The notes: generated from the sequence alone by a model not told the origin. Positions 27,608 to 38,209 are shown, counted from the stretch's first letter. The stretch: DNA of 64,000 nt from Streptomyces sp. P3 (GCA_016893485.2 JAFEKX020000001.1:6527501-6591500), one strand, 5' to 3'. Numbers and translations: made by a program.

Positions 27608-29078
27608 TCAGGACCCGAGCACCGCCTCCATCACCGCCTTCGCGATCGGCGCCGCGTCCCCGCCGCCGCTGATGTCCGAGCGGTCCGCCGACGCGTCCTC
27701 CACCACCACCGCGACCGCCACCTTCGGCTCGATGTCCCGCTCGCCCTGCGCCCAGGACACGAACCAGGCATACGGCGTACCGGCGTTGCCGATGCCGTGC
27801 TGCGCGGTGCCGGTCTTGCCGCCGACCGTCGCGCCGGGGATCGCCGCGTTCGTGCCGGTGCCCTCGGTGACCACGTCCTCCATGAGTTCCCTCATCTGTA
27901 CGGCGGTTGCCGGGCGCATGGCTTGGCGGACCGGGCGCGGGCCGTTCGTCGACACCGTCTCGCCGCCCCGCCGGGTCGTCCGCTCCACCAGGTACGGCTC
28001 CCGCAGCAGCCCGCCGTTCGCGACCGCCGCCGCGACCATCGCCATCTGCAACGGCGTGGCCCGCGTGTTGTACTGCCCGATCGACGACAGCGCCAACTGG
28101 GCCTTGTCCAGGGAGGTGTCGAAGGTGCTGGGAGAGACCGAGAAGGGAATCCGCACCCCGGTGTCGTTGAAGCCGAACGCCTCCGCCGTGGTGCTCATGG
28201 CCTCGACGCCGACATCGACGCCCAGCTTCGCGAACACCGTGTTGCAGGACCACTCGAAGGCGGACCGGAGCGGCGCGTCCGCGCAGCCGTCGCCCCCGTC
28301 GTCGTGAGGATCGTCGTCGTGCCGGGAAGTCTGTACGGGTCGGGGACTTGGTCGCCGCGTCCAGGTCCGTCACCACCCCCGCGTCCAGCGCCGCCGCCGC
28401 GGTGACCACCTTGAACGTCGAACCCGGCGGATAGGTCTGCCGTACCGCCCGGTTGAGCATCGGCTTGTCCGGGTCCGCGTTCAGGCGGGCCCAACTGCGG
28501 TTCGCCGAGCGGCCGTTGCCGGAGAGGCTGCCGGGGTCGTAGGACGGGGTCGAGACCAGGGCGAGGACGCGGCCGGTCGACGGTTCGATCGCGGCGACCG
28601 CGCCGGTGCGGGTGCCGAGCCCGTCGTAAGCCGCCTTCTGCGCGGCCGGGTTGAGGGTGGTGACGACGTTGCCGCCGGGGTTCTGGCCGCGCGTGAGGTC
28701 GTTCCACAGGGGGAACGGCGAGAGCATCGAGTCGGTGCCGGAGAGGATGCCGTCCTCGGAGTGCTCCAGGAACGACGTGCCGTACTCCTGTGAGGCGAAG
28801 CCGGTGACCGGGGCGTACAACGGGCCGTCCCTGTACGTCCGTTCGTAGCGGAGCTGCTCGCCGGAGTCGCGGGAGCCGGTGACCGGCTTGCCGCCGACGA
28901 GGATGCGGCCCCTGGGCTGGTCGTAACGGGCGATGGTGTGGCGGCGGTTGGCGATGTTGCCGTCGTAGGAGCGGGACTGGAAGATCTGGACGCGGGTGGC
29001 GTTCACCAGCAGGGCCAGCAGGAGCAGGATGCAGAAGGCCGCGGCGAGGCGGATGTGGCGGGTCATGGTGTCGGTCAC
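27608..29078 (-). CDS. class B penicillin-binding protein (transpeptidase) paired with SEDS protein
   Basis: A membrane-anchored PBP2-type transpeptidase of about 490 residues that crosslinks peptidoglycan. One N-terminal TM segment (HIRLAAAFCILLLLALLVNA) is followed by a short dimerisation region. The catalytic triad motifs are SxxK in YPPGSTFKVVTAAAALD, SxN in FEWSCNTVFAKLGV and KTG in GATVGGKTGTAQHG. GTG 29078 overlaps the SEDS gene stop. Frames break near 28340 and 28305, each with one base missing, just before the SxN region. From memory this corresponds to the PBP next to sfr in Streptomyces coelicolor. Confidence 0.93.
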
Positions 29079-30431
29079 GCGGCCACCTCGATGTCGTACT
29101 GACGGCGGGCCGAGTCGCTCAGCCGGATCAGCAGGGCCACGATCGCCCAGTTGGTGACGACCGAGGAGCCGCCCTGGGCGAGGAACGGCATCGCCATGCC
29201 GGTCAGCGGGATCAGCCCGGTCACCCCGCCCGCGATCACGAACACCTGGAGCGCGACGATCGACGCGAGCCCGACCGCGAGCAGCCGCCCGAACGGGTCG
29301 CGCAGCGCCAGCCCCGCCCGGTAGCCGCGCTCGACGAGCAGGCCGTAGAGGATGAAGATCGCGGAGAGACCGGCCAGGCCCAGTTCCTCGCCCGCTGTGG
29401 CCAGGATGAAGTCCGACTTCGCGGCGAAGCCGATGAGGATCGAGTGGCCGAGACCCAGGCCCGTGCCGAGCATGCCGCCGGCCGCGAACGCGAAGAGGGA
29501 CTGGGCGAGTTGGTTGGGTCCGTGGCCCGCGTCGATCGACGCGAAGGGGTGCAGCCAGTCCTGCACACGGCTGTGCACATGCGGTTCGAACCGGCCGACG
29601 GCGACCGCGCCGAGGGCCGCGAGCAGCAGGCCGACCGCGATCCAGCCGGTGCGGCCGGTGGCGACGTAGAGGAGGGTCACGAACAGGCCGAAGAAGAGGA
29701 GCGAGGTGCCCAGGTCGCGTTCCAGGACCAGGACGCCCACGCTCAGCAGCCAGATCGCGACGATCGGGCCCAGCACGCGCCCGGTGGGGAGTTGGAGGCG
29801 CAGACGCGGCGGCCGGCGTAGGCGAGCGCGTTGCGGTTGGCCGCGAGGTACGCGGCGAAGAAGACCGCCAGCAGCACCTTCGCGAACTCGCCCGGCTGGA
29901 TGGAGAATCCGGCGATCCGGATCCAGATCCGGGCCCCGTTCACGGCCGGGAAGAAGACCGGGAGGGTGAGCAGGGCGAGCGCGGCGGCCACACAGACGTA
30001 CGCGTAGCGCTGCAGGACGCGGTGGTCGCGCAGGGCGAGCACCACGACGATGAAGAGGGTCACGCCCAGCGTCGACCACACGAGTTGGGTGGGCGCCGCC
30101 CGGTCGCCCGGGGTCTCCAGGTCGAGCCGGTAGATGAGGACGAGCCCCAGGCCGTTGAGCAGGACCCCGATCGGCAGGAGGAGCGGGTCGGCGTACGGCG
30201 CCCGCAGGCGCACCGCGATGTGCGCGACGAGGGCGAGCACGCCGAGCCCGGCGCCGTAGCCGGCGGCGCCGGGCGGGACCGTGCCGTTCTTGGCGAGACC
30301 GACAGCGCAGTAGCCGTACACGGAGAGGAGTACGGCCACGACGATGAGGGTGAGTTCGATGCCACGGCGCCGGGGAGGCGTACAGCGGGCGTGGGAAGGT
30401 CCGCTGTGACGGTGGTTCCGGCGTTGGTCAT
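29075..30431 (-). CDS. SEDS-family peptidoglycan glycosyltransferase (FtsW/RodA/Sfr-like)
   Basis: This polytopic protein of about 452 residues polymerises lipid II. ATG 30431 opens MTNAGTTVTADLPTPAVRLP. TM segments include LTLIVVAVLLSVYGYCAVGL, LGVLALVAHIAVRL, VCVAAALALLTLPVFF and IVAIWLLSVGVLVLERDLG. SEDS signatures are IQPGEFAKVLLAVFFAAYLA, LVLERDLGTSLLFF, ATAGEELGLAGL and MAMPFLAQGGSSVVTNW. It is translationally coupled to its cognate PBP (GTGA overlap), which is the standard elongasome or sporulation arrangement. One C is missing near 30380, and one base near 29806. Confidence 0.93.
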
Positions 30432-30492
30432 GTCCGGAACTTACCCAAATGGTGCGGGTTGTGTGCCTTGGGTGGTGCGTGTGTCTCGACCG

Positions 30493-30942
30493 TCAGCACC
30501 AGCGCGGGGCGGGGCCGATGTTGTCGATGTACCGCGCCGAGCCCCAGGCCCAGGTGCCGTCCGTGAGGAGGTACCAGAGCGGGTTGCCCTGGACGTTCGA
30601 GCCGCCCGTCTTGCAGAAGATCGAGACGCGCTCACCGCGGTAGGCGTACCGGATGACCCTGCTGCCGCGGTCCGGGCGGGAGCGCAGGGCGAGTCGGTCG
30701 GCGGTGACGACACCCCGGTACAGCCGCGGGTTGTCGTGGTCGCCCTGGTGGTCGTAGTCCCCGCGGCCGTCGAAGTCGTCGTCGCCGCGCTGGTTCCACC
30801 CACCGTCGTCCTGACGGCTGACACCCGGGTCTTCGTCACCCCAGTCGCCGTCGGCCACGGCAGGAGTGACGGCCGCGACGCTGACCAGCGCACCGGCGGC
30901 GACCGCTATCCCAAGACGACGCAGGGAGAGGCTGAGGGACAT
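30493..30942 (-). CDS. secreted SH3-like domain protein
   Basis: An intact 149-residue exported protein. The signal peptide is MSLSLSLRRLGIAVAAGALV with the AVTPAVADG cleavage region. An Asp/Gly-rich linker (DDDFDGRGDYDHQGDHD) follows, then a bacterial SH3-type fold: TADRLALRSRPDRGSRVIRY and GERVSIFCKTGGSNVQGNPL, ending with Cys. SH3 proteins of this type usually bind cell-wall peptides. Monocistronic; promoter probably in the gap above 30942. Confidence 0.88.
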   Translation of the reverse strand: MSLSLSLRRLGIAVAAGALVSVAAVTPAVADGDWGDEDPGVSRQDDGGWNQRGDDDFDGRGDYDHQGDHDNPRLYRGVVTADRLALRSRPDRGSRVIRYAYRGERVSIFCKTGGSNVQGNPLWYLLTDGTWAWGSARYIDNIGPAPRWC

Positions 30943-31072
30943 GGGGTACCTCCAGAAGTGGGACGAACCTGACTATTCGCCACATTAGGAGGGAGGAGCG
31001 GGACCCCGCTCGTCACACTGGTCCACACGAGCACGCCCCCGCACGCGGCGCACCTGAACACGCCCGCGCAAG

Positions 31073-31136
31073 CGCGCCCTTCAGGGGTGCGGGGCTGTGC
31101 TGACACGCGGCTCCGCCGCGCGGGCGCGACCAGCCG
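31073..31136. repeat. dispersed intergenic element, copy 3 (degenerate)
   Basis: TTCAGGGGTGCGGGGCTGTG and, after a spacer, GGCGCGACCAGCC resemble the element at 24108 and 26286 in diverged form. It overlaps the 3' end of the sensor kinase frame, so that gene's annotated end may be too long. Confidence 0.5.
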
Positions 31137-32430
31137 CACGCGACCGCAAGCCGACAACGCGCCCCGCCCGCCCGAGCTCTCGACTAACCCCCGCGGAGGG
31201 CAACGTCAGAGTCGCCACCGCCCCACCGTCAACCGCGTTGGAGAACTCCAACCGCGCCCCCAACACCTCCGCCTGTCCGAGCGCGATGGTCAGCCCCAAC
31301 CCATGCCCCGTAGCCCCGCCCTCCGTACGGAACCGCTGCGGCCCATGCGCCACGAGGTACTCCGGATACCCGTCCCCGTGATCCCGCACAGTCACCACCG
31401 CCCCCTCCACGGTCACCACGACCGCCCCCGCCCATGCCGATGCGCGTTCGCGACAAGATTCCCCAGCACCCGCTCCAGCCGCCGCCGGTCCGTCTCCACC
31501 CACTCGTCCCGCACGACGACGACCTCACCCCCGCCCCCGGCCCCCGCACCACCCGCTCGGCCAGCGCCCCCAACCGCTCGGTGTCCAGCTCCACCTTCTC
31601 CCGCCGCGTATCGAGCCGGGAGATCTCCAACAGGTCCTCGGTCAGCGTCCGCAACGCGGCCACCCGATCCCGCACCAACTCGGTGGGCCGCCCCGGAGGC
31701 AGCAGCTCGGCCGCCGCGTGCAACCCGGTCAACGGCGTACGCAACTCGTGTGCCACATCCGCCGTGAACCGCTGCTCGGTCAGCAGCTTGCCCTGCAACG
31801 ACGACGCCATCGTGTCCAGCGCGGCGGCCACCGCGGCCACCTCGTCCTGCGGCAGGTTCGCGTCCTTCGTGCGGGGATCGTCCACCCGCGCGTCCAGGTC
31901 ACCCGCGCTGATCCGCCGCGCCACCTGCGCCGTCCCGTGCAGCCGCCGCGTCACCCGGGTCACCGCGAACGCGCCGACCAGCAGCGTCGCCCCGATCGCC
32001 AGGCCTGAGGACCAGAAGATCGCCCGGTCGAGCCCGGCGATGGTGCCCGCCCCCTGCGAGTAGTCGACGGCCACGGCCAGCACCCGGTCGTCGTCGGCGG
32101 GACCCGCCGCCCACATCGTGGGCCGCCCCGGTGCCTGCCGACCATCGTGCCGCGCTCCCCGCCGGCCGCCAACCGCCGCAACGCCACCGGCAGATCCGCG
32201 GAGTCGACACCGGCGCCGTGCACGAGCGAGTCCCCGGCCTCGTACTGGGTCGTCGCCGTCCGCAGCCGCGACAACGCGAGGTCACGGGCCTGCCCGACGG
32301 TCTGGTCGGTCACCGAGACATGCACGAGGACACCGAGCAGGGCGGCCAGCGCGCAGCACATCACGGTGATGAACACGCCGGCCTTGAAGGCGAGGGTCCC
32401 GGCCCACCGGGGCAGCACGAGCCGGGTCAC
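31081..32430 (-). CDS. membrane sensor histidine kinase next to a lipoprotein
   Basis: A kinase of about 450 residues starts at GTG 32430, overlapping the lipoprotein stop. TM1 is AFKAGVFITVMCCALAALLG, followed by an extracytoplasmic loop with AGDSLVHGAGVDSADLPVAL. TM2 is SSGLAIGATLLVGAFAV. HAMP comes next, then HisKA FTADVAHELRTPLTGLHAA, N box VLGNLVANAHRHG, G1 RDHGDGYP and G2 GHGLGLTIALG. Frames break near 32137 and at least twice between 31430 and 31545. The natural C-terminus is probably near VATLTLPSAG (about 31195). No response regulator gene is adjacent. Confidence 0.9.
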
Positions 32431-33202
32431 GGCGTGGCCGAGGGGGACGCGGAAGAGGACGTGAGGGCGCCGGGCGCGGCCGGAGTCGCCCGCCGCACCC
32501 CGTGCTTACGGCTCCCCGTCCGCAGGAACTCGTCGTGGGTCAGCAGCATCGCCTTCTGATCCGCGTCCCAGGTCCACTGCACGCGGTACTCGTACCCCGC
32601 CAGCTCCGAGGGCGAGCGGATGATCACCGAATGCCCGGCGAGTTCGACCCCGCTGACGGCGTCGTCGTTGGCCATGACCTGCACCAGCCTGTGCTTCTCG
32701 ACGGTGTAGACCCGCACGGCCGTCATCTTGGTCGGCAGCAGCCGGAACCCGAGCGTCAGGTCGTCGCGTCCGTCGCCGGTGAGGTCGCGGTAGTAGGGCT
32801 TGAGGACGGGACAGGCGCCGCGGTCCCCGCCCTTCCCGCAGTCGGCGACGCGGTCACCGGTTCCGCGGTACGGCGCCTTGGCGCCCCCGTAGTCGCTGGG
32901 GTGCGCGGCGATCTCCGCGCGTACGACGGCGACCGGGTCGACCTTGTGGATGTCGTCGCCGGGGACGGTGATGCCCTTCACGGTCTCCGTGTCCGCCTCG
33001 TCGAAGTCGTAGGCGGGGGAGGCGGCGGGCGACAGATTCGGCCAGAGTCTGGCGGGGCTCGTCGCCGTCGGGGTCGCCCCCGCGCCCCGCAGTGCGCCGG
33101 TGTCACCGCAGGCCACGGCGGTCGCCAGCAGCAGGGCGACGGCGGCGGTGGTGCGGACTGCGCGCGCGGGGCGGCCGGGACGGCGGGGGCGACTGGGGGC
33201 AC
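32427..33202 (-). CDS. lipoprotein of unknown function
   Basis: A protein of about 258 residues with a lipobox. GTG 33202 follows AGGAG, and one C is missing right after it (near 33196). The signal sequence VRTTAAVALLLATAVACGDT ends at the lipid-modified Cys. The mature part includes PVAVVRAEIAAHPSDYGGAK, GDRGACPVLKPYYRDLTGDG and FRLLPTKMTAVRVYTVEKHR. The stop overlaps the sensor kinase start (GTGA), so the two act together, possibly like CseA with the CseC kinase (inference from arrangement only). Confidence 0.82.
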
Positions 33203-33295
33203 TGCTCTCCTGCGGGGCGCGGGTGTGTGACCCGTACACCCTATTCGTAGGGAAGTCCCTTTTGTTCGTGTGTCCCGGTGGAACGGGGGAAACGA

Positions 33296-33835
33296 TTACT
33301 CGGCCAGTTCCTCCAGCAGCCGGGCCGTGGACAGGCCCGTCCTCAGGTACTCGACGAACAGTTCGTTGTGGAGTGCCCACGGGGACCGGCGGGCGCGGAT
33401 CAGCCGTATCGCCTCCTCGGTGGAGTGCCCGCGGCGGACCAGCGCGTGGGCGACGACCAGGCCCGACCGGTTGTAGCCGTGATAGCAGCGGACGAGCACC
33501 TTCCGCCCCGCGTCCAGCGCGTCACAGGCGGCGACCGCGAGCCGCATGACGCCGGCCAGCTGTGTCCCGTCCAGCGGACCGTCCGGAATCGGCCAGACCT
33601 GGTGCTCGATGCCCGGGTCGGGGCCGTGCCCCGGCAACCGCAGCAGTGTCTGTACGAGATCGAACTCGTCGCGCACCACCGCGAACTCCCGTTGCCCCGA
33701 ACGTCCCCGGAACTCGTGCCCGCCCATCCACAGACCGGGCGTGATCTCGCTCCACGGAGTGTCCGGAGCGGGTACGTCGGGTTGCTTCCTGCGCGTCCGC
33801 AACGGCGCCTCCCCAAGCCCCAGCGACTGACCCAA
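33296..33835 (-). CDS. dual-specificity/tyrosine phosphatase-like protein
   Basis: A protein of up to 179 residues with the Cys-X5-Arg signature in VLVRCYHGYNRSGLVVAHAL and the upstream strand PIPDGPLDGTQ. The N-terminal part has SEITPGLWMGGHEF, as in DSP-like folds. TTG 33835 opens the frame, but TTG 33802 behind GGGGAGG is the better start (168 residues). The frame is intact. It is divergent from the NERD-like gene, with about 60-100 bp between. Substrate unknown. Confidence 0.82.
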   Translation of the reverse strand: MGQSLGLGEAPLRTRRKQPDVPAPDTPWSEITPGLWMGGHEFRGRSGQREFAVVRDEFDLVQTLLRLPGHGPDPGIEHQVWPIPDGPLDGTQLAGVMRLAVAACDALDAGRKVLVRCYHGYNRSGLVVAHALVRRGHSTEEAIRLIRARRSPWALHNELFVEYLRTGLSTARLLEELAE

Positions 33836-33897
33836 AGGTAACCGGGTTCTTGCCCCTTGAGCACCCCGCCTGTTCCCATGGTCGGGGGTGATGGTGC

Positions 33898-34699
33898 ATG
33901 AGCGGACTGCGCGTGATACCGACCTGGCGCCATGGTCAGGAACGGCTGTACGTCTGTCACACCGACGGAAGGAACGTCGCCTGGTACGACAGGGAGGCGG
34001 CCCGGATCAACCTGCTGAGCGAGGACCGCAGAGAGGACGTCCTGCACGCCCTCGGTCCCTTCCTCACCGGCCCGGTCACGGTGGGACCGCCACCGGTGCC
34101 GACCCCCGCGGAGCTGGCCCGCCTGACCCTCCACCCCGACGACGACCTGGCCCCCAACCGCCCCGGCGAGGCCCTCCACGTGGCCCTCGACCGCGACCCG
34201 GGCCCCCAGCACCGGCTCCGCCCCGACCCCCGCCGCCGCGCCCTCACCGCGGAACAGGCGGTGGGCGAGGCCCTCGACGCCCTCGACGGCGCGGGCTGGC
34301 ACGCCCTCCACTCCATCCCCCTCCCCGGCGGCGACCGCCTCCACCACCTGCTGATCGGCCCCGGCGGCCTCTACGCCCTGCACACCCTGTACGCCCGCAA
34401 ACAACGCGTCCAGGTGGCCGACCCCATGGTCACCCTGGGCCGCCGAGACCCCCTCCCCTCCTCCGCCGAACCCGCTCCGACGCGGCCCGAGCCTCCTACG
34501 CCCTGACAGCCGAGGTCCACCCGGTCCTCGCCCTCTCCGGCCCGGCCGACATCACGATGACGACCCCGCTCCGCGAAGTCCGCGTACTCCAGGACACGGA
34601 ACTCTCCGGCCTGGCAAGAACGGGCGGGGTGTTGAAGCCGGCGGATGTGGAGGCGTTGCATGCGATGGCTCGGGATCGGCATACGTGGGGAGGGTGTGA
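33898..34699 (+). CDS. NERD-like (nuclease-related domain) protein
   Basis: A protein of about 267 residues opens MSGLRVIPTWRHGQERLYVC. The centre resembles a NERD domain: TAEQAVGEALDALDGAGWHA, SIPLPGGDRLHHLLIGPGGL and YALHTLYARKQRVQV. The helicase and kinase partners often seen with NERD are absent. The usual Asp and Glu/Lys catalytic pair is not obvious (H-T-L-Y-A instead of D-x-K), so nuclease activity is doubtful. One C is missing near 34458 and another base near the end (about 34690), giving a stop at 34697-34699. Confidence 0.65.
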
Positions 34700-34715
34700 G
34701 GGTTTTCCCCTGAGG

Positions 34716-35119
34716 TCAGCCGGTTTTTTCGTCCAGGTCCTTCGTGCCGTCGGACTTCCAGGTGCGCTTGTACTCGATACCGGGAACTTCGCGTGGATGG
34801 TCCCGGTGTCCGTGCGGTTCGGAGCGGATTCGCCCGAGCGCCCTTTCCGGAACCATGCGCCGGCGCACGCGACCACCAACGCTCCGATTCCTGTCAGTTG
34901 AGAAGTGCTCGTACCGAAAGCGATCAGCACCACGGCGAAGACGAGAATGGCGAAGAAGATCCAGGCGTCCAGACGCCGGTTCGTCACGGCCGGTGAAACC
35001 GTCGTCGCCCCGGACGCGGTGGGCGGGTTGAGGGCCGCCACGATCGCGACCGCGATCAGCGCGATCCCGGCTCCCATGAGGGCGAGCGGGCCGATGTCGT
35101 GCGGGATGGGGAGTGTCAT
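34716..35119 (-). CDS. small two-TM membrane protein
   Basis: A protein of about 134 residues starts at ATG 35119 (MTLPIPHDIGPLALMGAGIA). TM1 is LALMGAGIALIAVAIVAAL and TM2 is WIFFAILVFAVVLIAFGT, followed by a third hydrophobic stretch GIGALVVACAGAWFRKG. The cytosolic tail after one restored G near 34778 reads GIEYKRTWKSDGTKDLDEKT and stops at 34716-34718. It is divergent from the HTH membrane protein across a region packed with inverted repeats, so the pair may be co-regulated. I recognise no family. Confidence 0.65.
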
Positions 35120-35139
35120 GGTCCTCACTCCAACATCCG

Positions 35140-35215
35140 TTCCTGGCGGGAGCCAGGAAAAGTCGACGTTCCGGAATCTTTCCTGGTCAGCCGGATTCCG
35201 CGGGAATTCCGGAAT
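35140..35215. promoter_or_regulatory. cluster of four TTCC/GGAA inverted repeats in a divergent promoter
   Basis: Within 76 bp there are TTCCTGGC-GGGA-GCCAGGAA (35140-35159), TTCCGGAA (35169-35176), ATTCC-GCG-GGAAT (35195-35207) and ATTCCGGAAT (35206-35215). All share TTCC/GGAA arms and lie between the small membrane protein and the HTH protein genes. They look like a multi-site operator, probably for the neighbouring HTH protein (inference). Confidence 0.6.
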
Positions 35216-35274
35216 GGTCCCGGGGCACATGAGGGATAGTCGGCACCGTCGGTGCTTGCGTGGAAGGTGGGGCC

Positions 35275-36114
35275 ATGAACGACGATGCCGTGACGGGTGT
35301 GACGAAACCCGACGGATCCTTTCGGGCGGACGTACAGAAATTGATCAAGATGTGCGGGCTCACACAGAAAGGGATCGCGGAAAGGGATCTTCACGTCAGC
35401 ACCACGAAGATGAGTGGATTAATCAACTCCGAAACGACCGACTGGGCGTTCTTCGAGCGGATCATCGAAATCTGTCGGGCGAAGATCTCCGACGGAGCTC
35501 GGCCCCGGCCCTGCCGGAGAACTGGGACGTTCTCGACTACTGGCACGACCGGTTCGAAGCGGAACAGGAGTCCCGCCAGGTCGCGGAAACACCTGCCACA
35601 CCCGCCCCCGGGGCCGAAACACCTGAGTCCACGCCCACCGCACCCGCCGGCGGAACGTCCGCGTTACGGCGCGCCGTGATCGTAGGCCTGGGAGTGGCCG
35701 GCATCGCGGCGGTGGTGGCCGGGGCAGTCATGCTCTGGGGTGGAAACGGAGACAAGGGCAGTGCCGGGCCGTCGAGTTCCGTCTCGTCGAGTGCCTCAGT
35801 CGCTGCGGCGGGTGACCCGCGGGTCGAGGTCAGCGGTACATGTGTGGGGGCGGACACCCAGTGGCAGGTGAAGTCCTCAGGGTTCACCCCACGGGAAGTA
35901 CACCGTGAACGTCGCGTATCCCGACGGCAAGCCCTACCCGCTGGGCGGAGCGGGCGACCGGGGCACGCAGGGCGAGGCGAACGGCGACGGATCCCTGAAC
36001 ACCCGGTGGCAGTGCTACGGCCCGGATCCCGAAGGCACGTACACGATGACCGTCCGCGACGAAGCCACGGGCAAGACCGCCACGGCCAGGTTCTACGTCG
36101 ACAAGCCCGGCTGA
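35275..36114 (+). CDS. membrane-anchored helix-turn-helix protein with extracytoplasmic domain
   Basis: A protein of about 280 residues starts at ATG 35275 (MNDDAVTGVTKPDGSFRADV). Residues 15-75 form an XRE-like HTH (LIKMCGLTQKGIAERDLHVS, TTKMSGLINSETTDWAFFER). A Pro/Glu/Thr linker follows, then one TM segment (VIVGLGVAGIAAVVAGAVML). The outside part is a Ser-rich stretch and a beta domain with GTCVGADTQWQVKSSGF and VAYPDGKPYPLGG, ending MTVRDEATGKTATARFYVDK. Frames break near 35496 and 35890, each one base short. Domain order DNA-binding/TM/sensor suggests one-component signalling across the membrane. No known family recognised. Confidence 0.75.
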
Positions 36115-36146
36115 CGGGACAGTCGGCCGGCATCCGGGGACGACGG

Positions 36147-37026
36147 TCACGGCACCGACCCCGCCCGACCCGCGTCGAGCAGCGGTGCCAGCAGATCCCC
36201 GTGCTCCTCCAGTCGTACGCCCATGTCCGGTGCGAGGAAGGTGAGTTGGCGTGCGGACCGGCACGCCTCGATCTCCTCCCATGTCACGGGTGCCGACACA
36301 CTCGGGGCCGGGCCCACCCGTAGCGTGTACGCCGTGGCCGTGGTCTTGCGGGCGGCGTTCTGGCTCCAGTCGACGAACACCTTTCCCGGCCGCAGGCTTC
36401 GCGTCATGCGGTGGACGACGAGCCGGGGAGGGCCGCCTCCGCCTCCACGGCCAGTTCCTTCGCGTACGACACCGCCCGTTCCGACGGCACCGGCGTGACC
36501 CCCGCCAGCAGATGCAGGCCCTTCGACCCGGACGTCTTGGCGTACGTCTCGATCCCGTCCGCCGCCAGCCGCTCGCGCAGCCACAGCGCGACCTCGCAGC
36601 ACTCGACGACGGTCGCCGGCGCCCCGGGATCGAGGTCGAAGACGAGCCGGTCGGCGACGTTCGGCTCCCCGATGACCCACTGCGGTGTGTGGAACTCGGT
36701 GACGAGGTTCGCCGCCCACATCAGGGACGCCAGATCCTGCACCAGCACCATCCGCGCCGGCCCCTCCGAGCGCGGCACCTCGGCGGTGATGACCCAGTCG
36801 GGTGTACCGGGGGCACGTTCTTGGTGAAGAAGACCTGGCCGTCGGGCCCGTCCGGGTAGCGCAGGAAGGACACCGGCCGGTCCCGCAACTGGGGCAGCAG
36901 GACCCCCGCGGTCGTGGCGTAGTAGTGCAGGACCTCGCCCTTGGTGAAGCCGGTCGCCGGGTACAGCACCTTGTCCAGGTTGCTGAGCGCGAGCCGTCGC
37001 CCCTCCACCTCTGTGATCGGCGTCAT
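36147..37026 (-). CDS. LigD-type NHEJ polymerase domain protein
   Basis: A stand-alone archaeo-eukaryotic primase-superfamily polymerase of about 293 residues, as found in the LigD polymerase module. ATG 37026 gives MTPITEVEGRRLALSNLDKV LYPATGFTKGEVL. The catalytic DxD is in DRLVFDLDPG. The conserved block is TYAKTSGSKGLHLLAGV, and later FVDWSQNAARKTTATAYTLR. It fills gaps and adds nucleotides at double-strand breaks held by Ku, which is encoded divergently 89 bp away. One C is missing near 36817 and another near 36433. No ligase domain is fused. Confidence 0.93.
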
Positions 37027-37115
37027 ACGATGAGAATCCCACGGAATCGTGACGAACCGGACGTGAGCCGGAGCGTCGTAGGCCGGAGAGCTGTGAGCCG
37101 GAAAACGGAAGGCGG

Positions 37116-38209
37116 GTGCGGCAGGTGCGATCCATATGGAACGGCGCCATATCCTTCGGCCTGGTCAGCATCCCGATCAAGCTGGTGAACGCGACCGAGA
37201 GCCACTCCATCTCCTTCCGCCAGATCCACACCGAGGACGGCGGGCGCATCCGCTACCGCAAGGTCTGCGAACTGGAGGACCGTGAGGTCACCCAGGCCGA
37301 GATCGGCAAGGCGTACGAGGACGCGGACGGCACGATGATCCCGATCACGGACGACGACCTGGCCCAGCTGCCGATCCCGACGGCGCGGACGATCGAGATC
37401 GTGGCGTTCGTCCCGGCCGACCGGATCGACCCGCTCCAGATGGACGCGGCGTACTACCTCTCCGCGAACGGCGTCCCCGCGGCCAAGCCGTACACCCTGC
37501 TCCGCGAGGCGCTGAAGCGCAGCCAGAAGGTGGCCATCGCGAAGTACGCGCTCCGGGGGCGGGAACGGCTCGGCATGCTCCGCGTGGTCGACGACGTGAT
37601 CGCCATGCACGGGCTGCTCTGGCCGGACGAGATCCGCGTCCCGGAGGGTGTCGCGCCCGACACGAGCGTCACCGTCCGCGACAAGGAACTCGATCTCGCG
37701 GACGCCCTGATGGACACCCTCGGCGAGGTCGACCTCGCGGATCTCCACGACGACTACCGCGAGGCGGTCGAGGAGATGATCACCGCGAAGGCCTCCGGCG
37801 AACAGCCGCCGAGTCCCCGACCCCGGCCCCCAGCGGCAAGGTCCTCGACCTCATGGCGGCCCTGGAGAAGAGCGTCCGCGAGGCGAAGGAGTCGCGCGGC
37901 GAGGACACGGGCGAGGACGCCGGCGCGGAGACGGGGAAGAAGGCCGAGGTCAGACCGATCTCGTCCCGGTCCGCCCGATCCTCCCGCGCGACCCCCAAAC
38001 AGACCACCGGCAAGAAGTCGACCTCATCGGCGACGAAGAAGACGGCGGCGAAGAAGTCCACGGCATCGACGTCGACCTCGGCGAAGAAGTCGACGGGCGC
38101 CACCAAGAAGACCACCACGACCGCCAAGAAGACCCCGGCGAAGACAACAGCAAAGTCCACAGCGAAAACCCCGGCCAAGAAGGCAACCCCCCGCAAGCGC
38201 ACGGCGTGA
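37116..38209 (+). CDS. ku: Ku homodimer protein of non-homologous end joining
   Basis: Bacterial Ku of about 364 residues starting at GTG 37116 (MRQVRSIWNGAISFGLVSIP); an internal GTG at 37125 is possible. The core continues KLVNATESHSISFRQIHTED, then YYLSANGVPAAKPYTLLREA and VAIAKYALRGRERLGMLRVV. After one missing C near 37808 the C-terminus is a long Lys/Thr/Ala-rich tail with many KKS and KKT units (about residues 300-364), resembling the DNA-binding tails of some actinobacterial Ku. Divergent from the LigD-polymerase gene. Confidence 0.94.
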
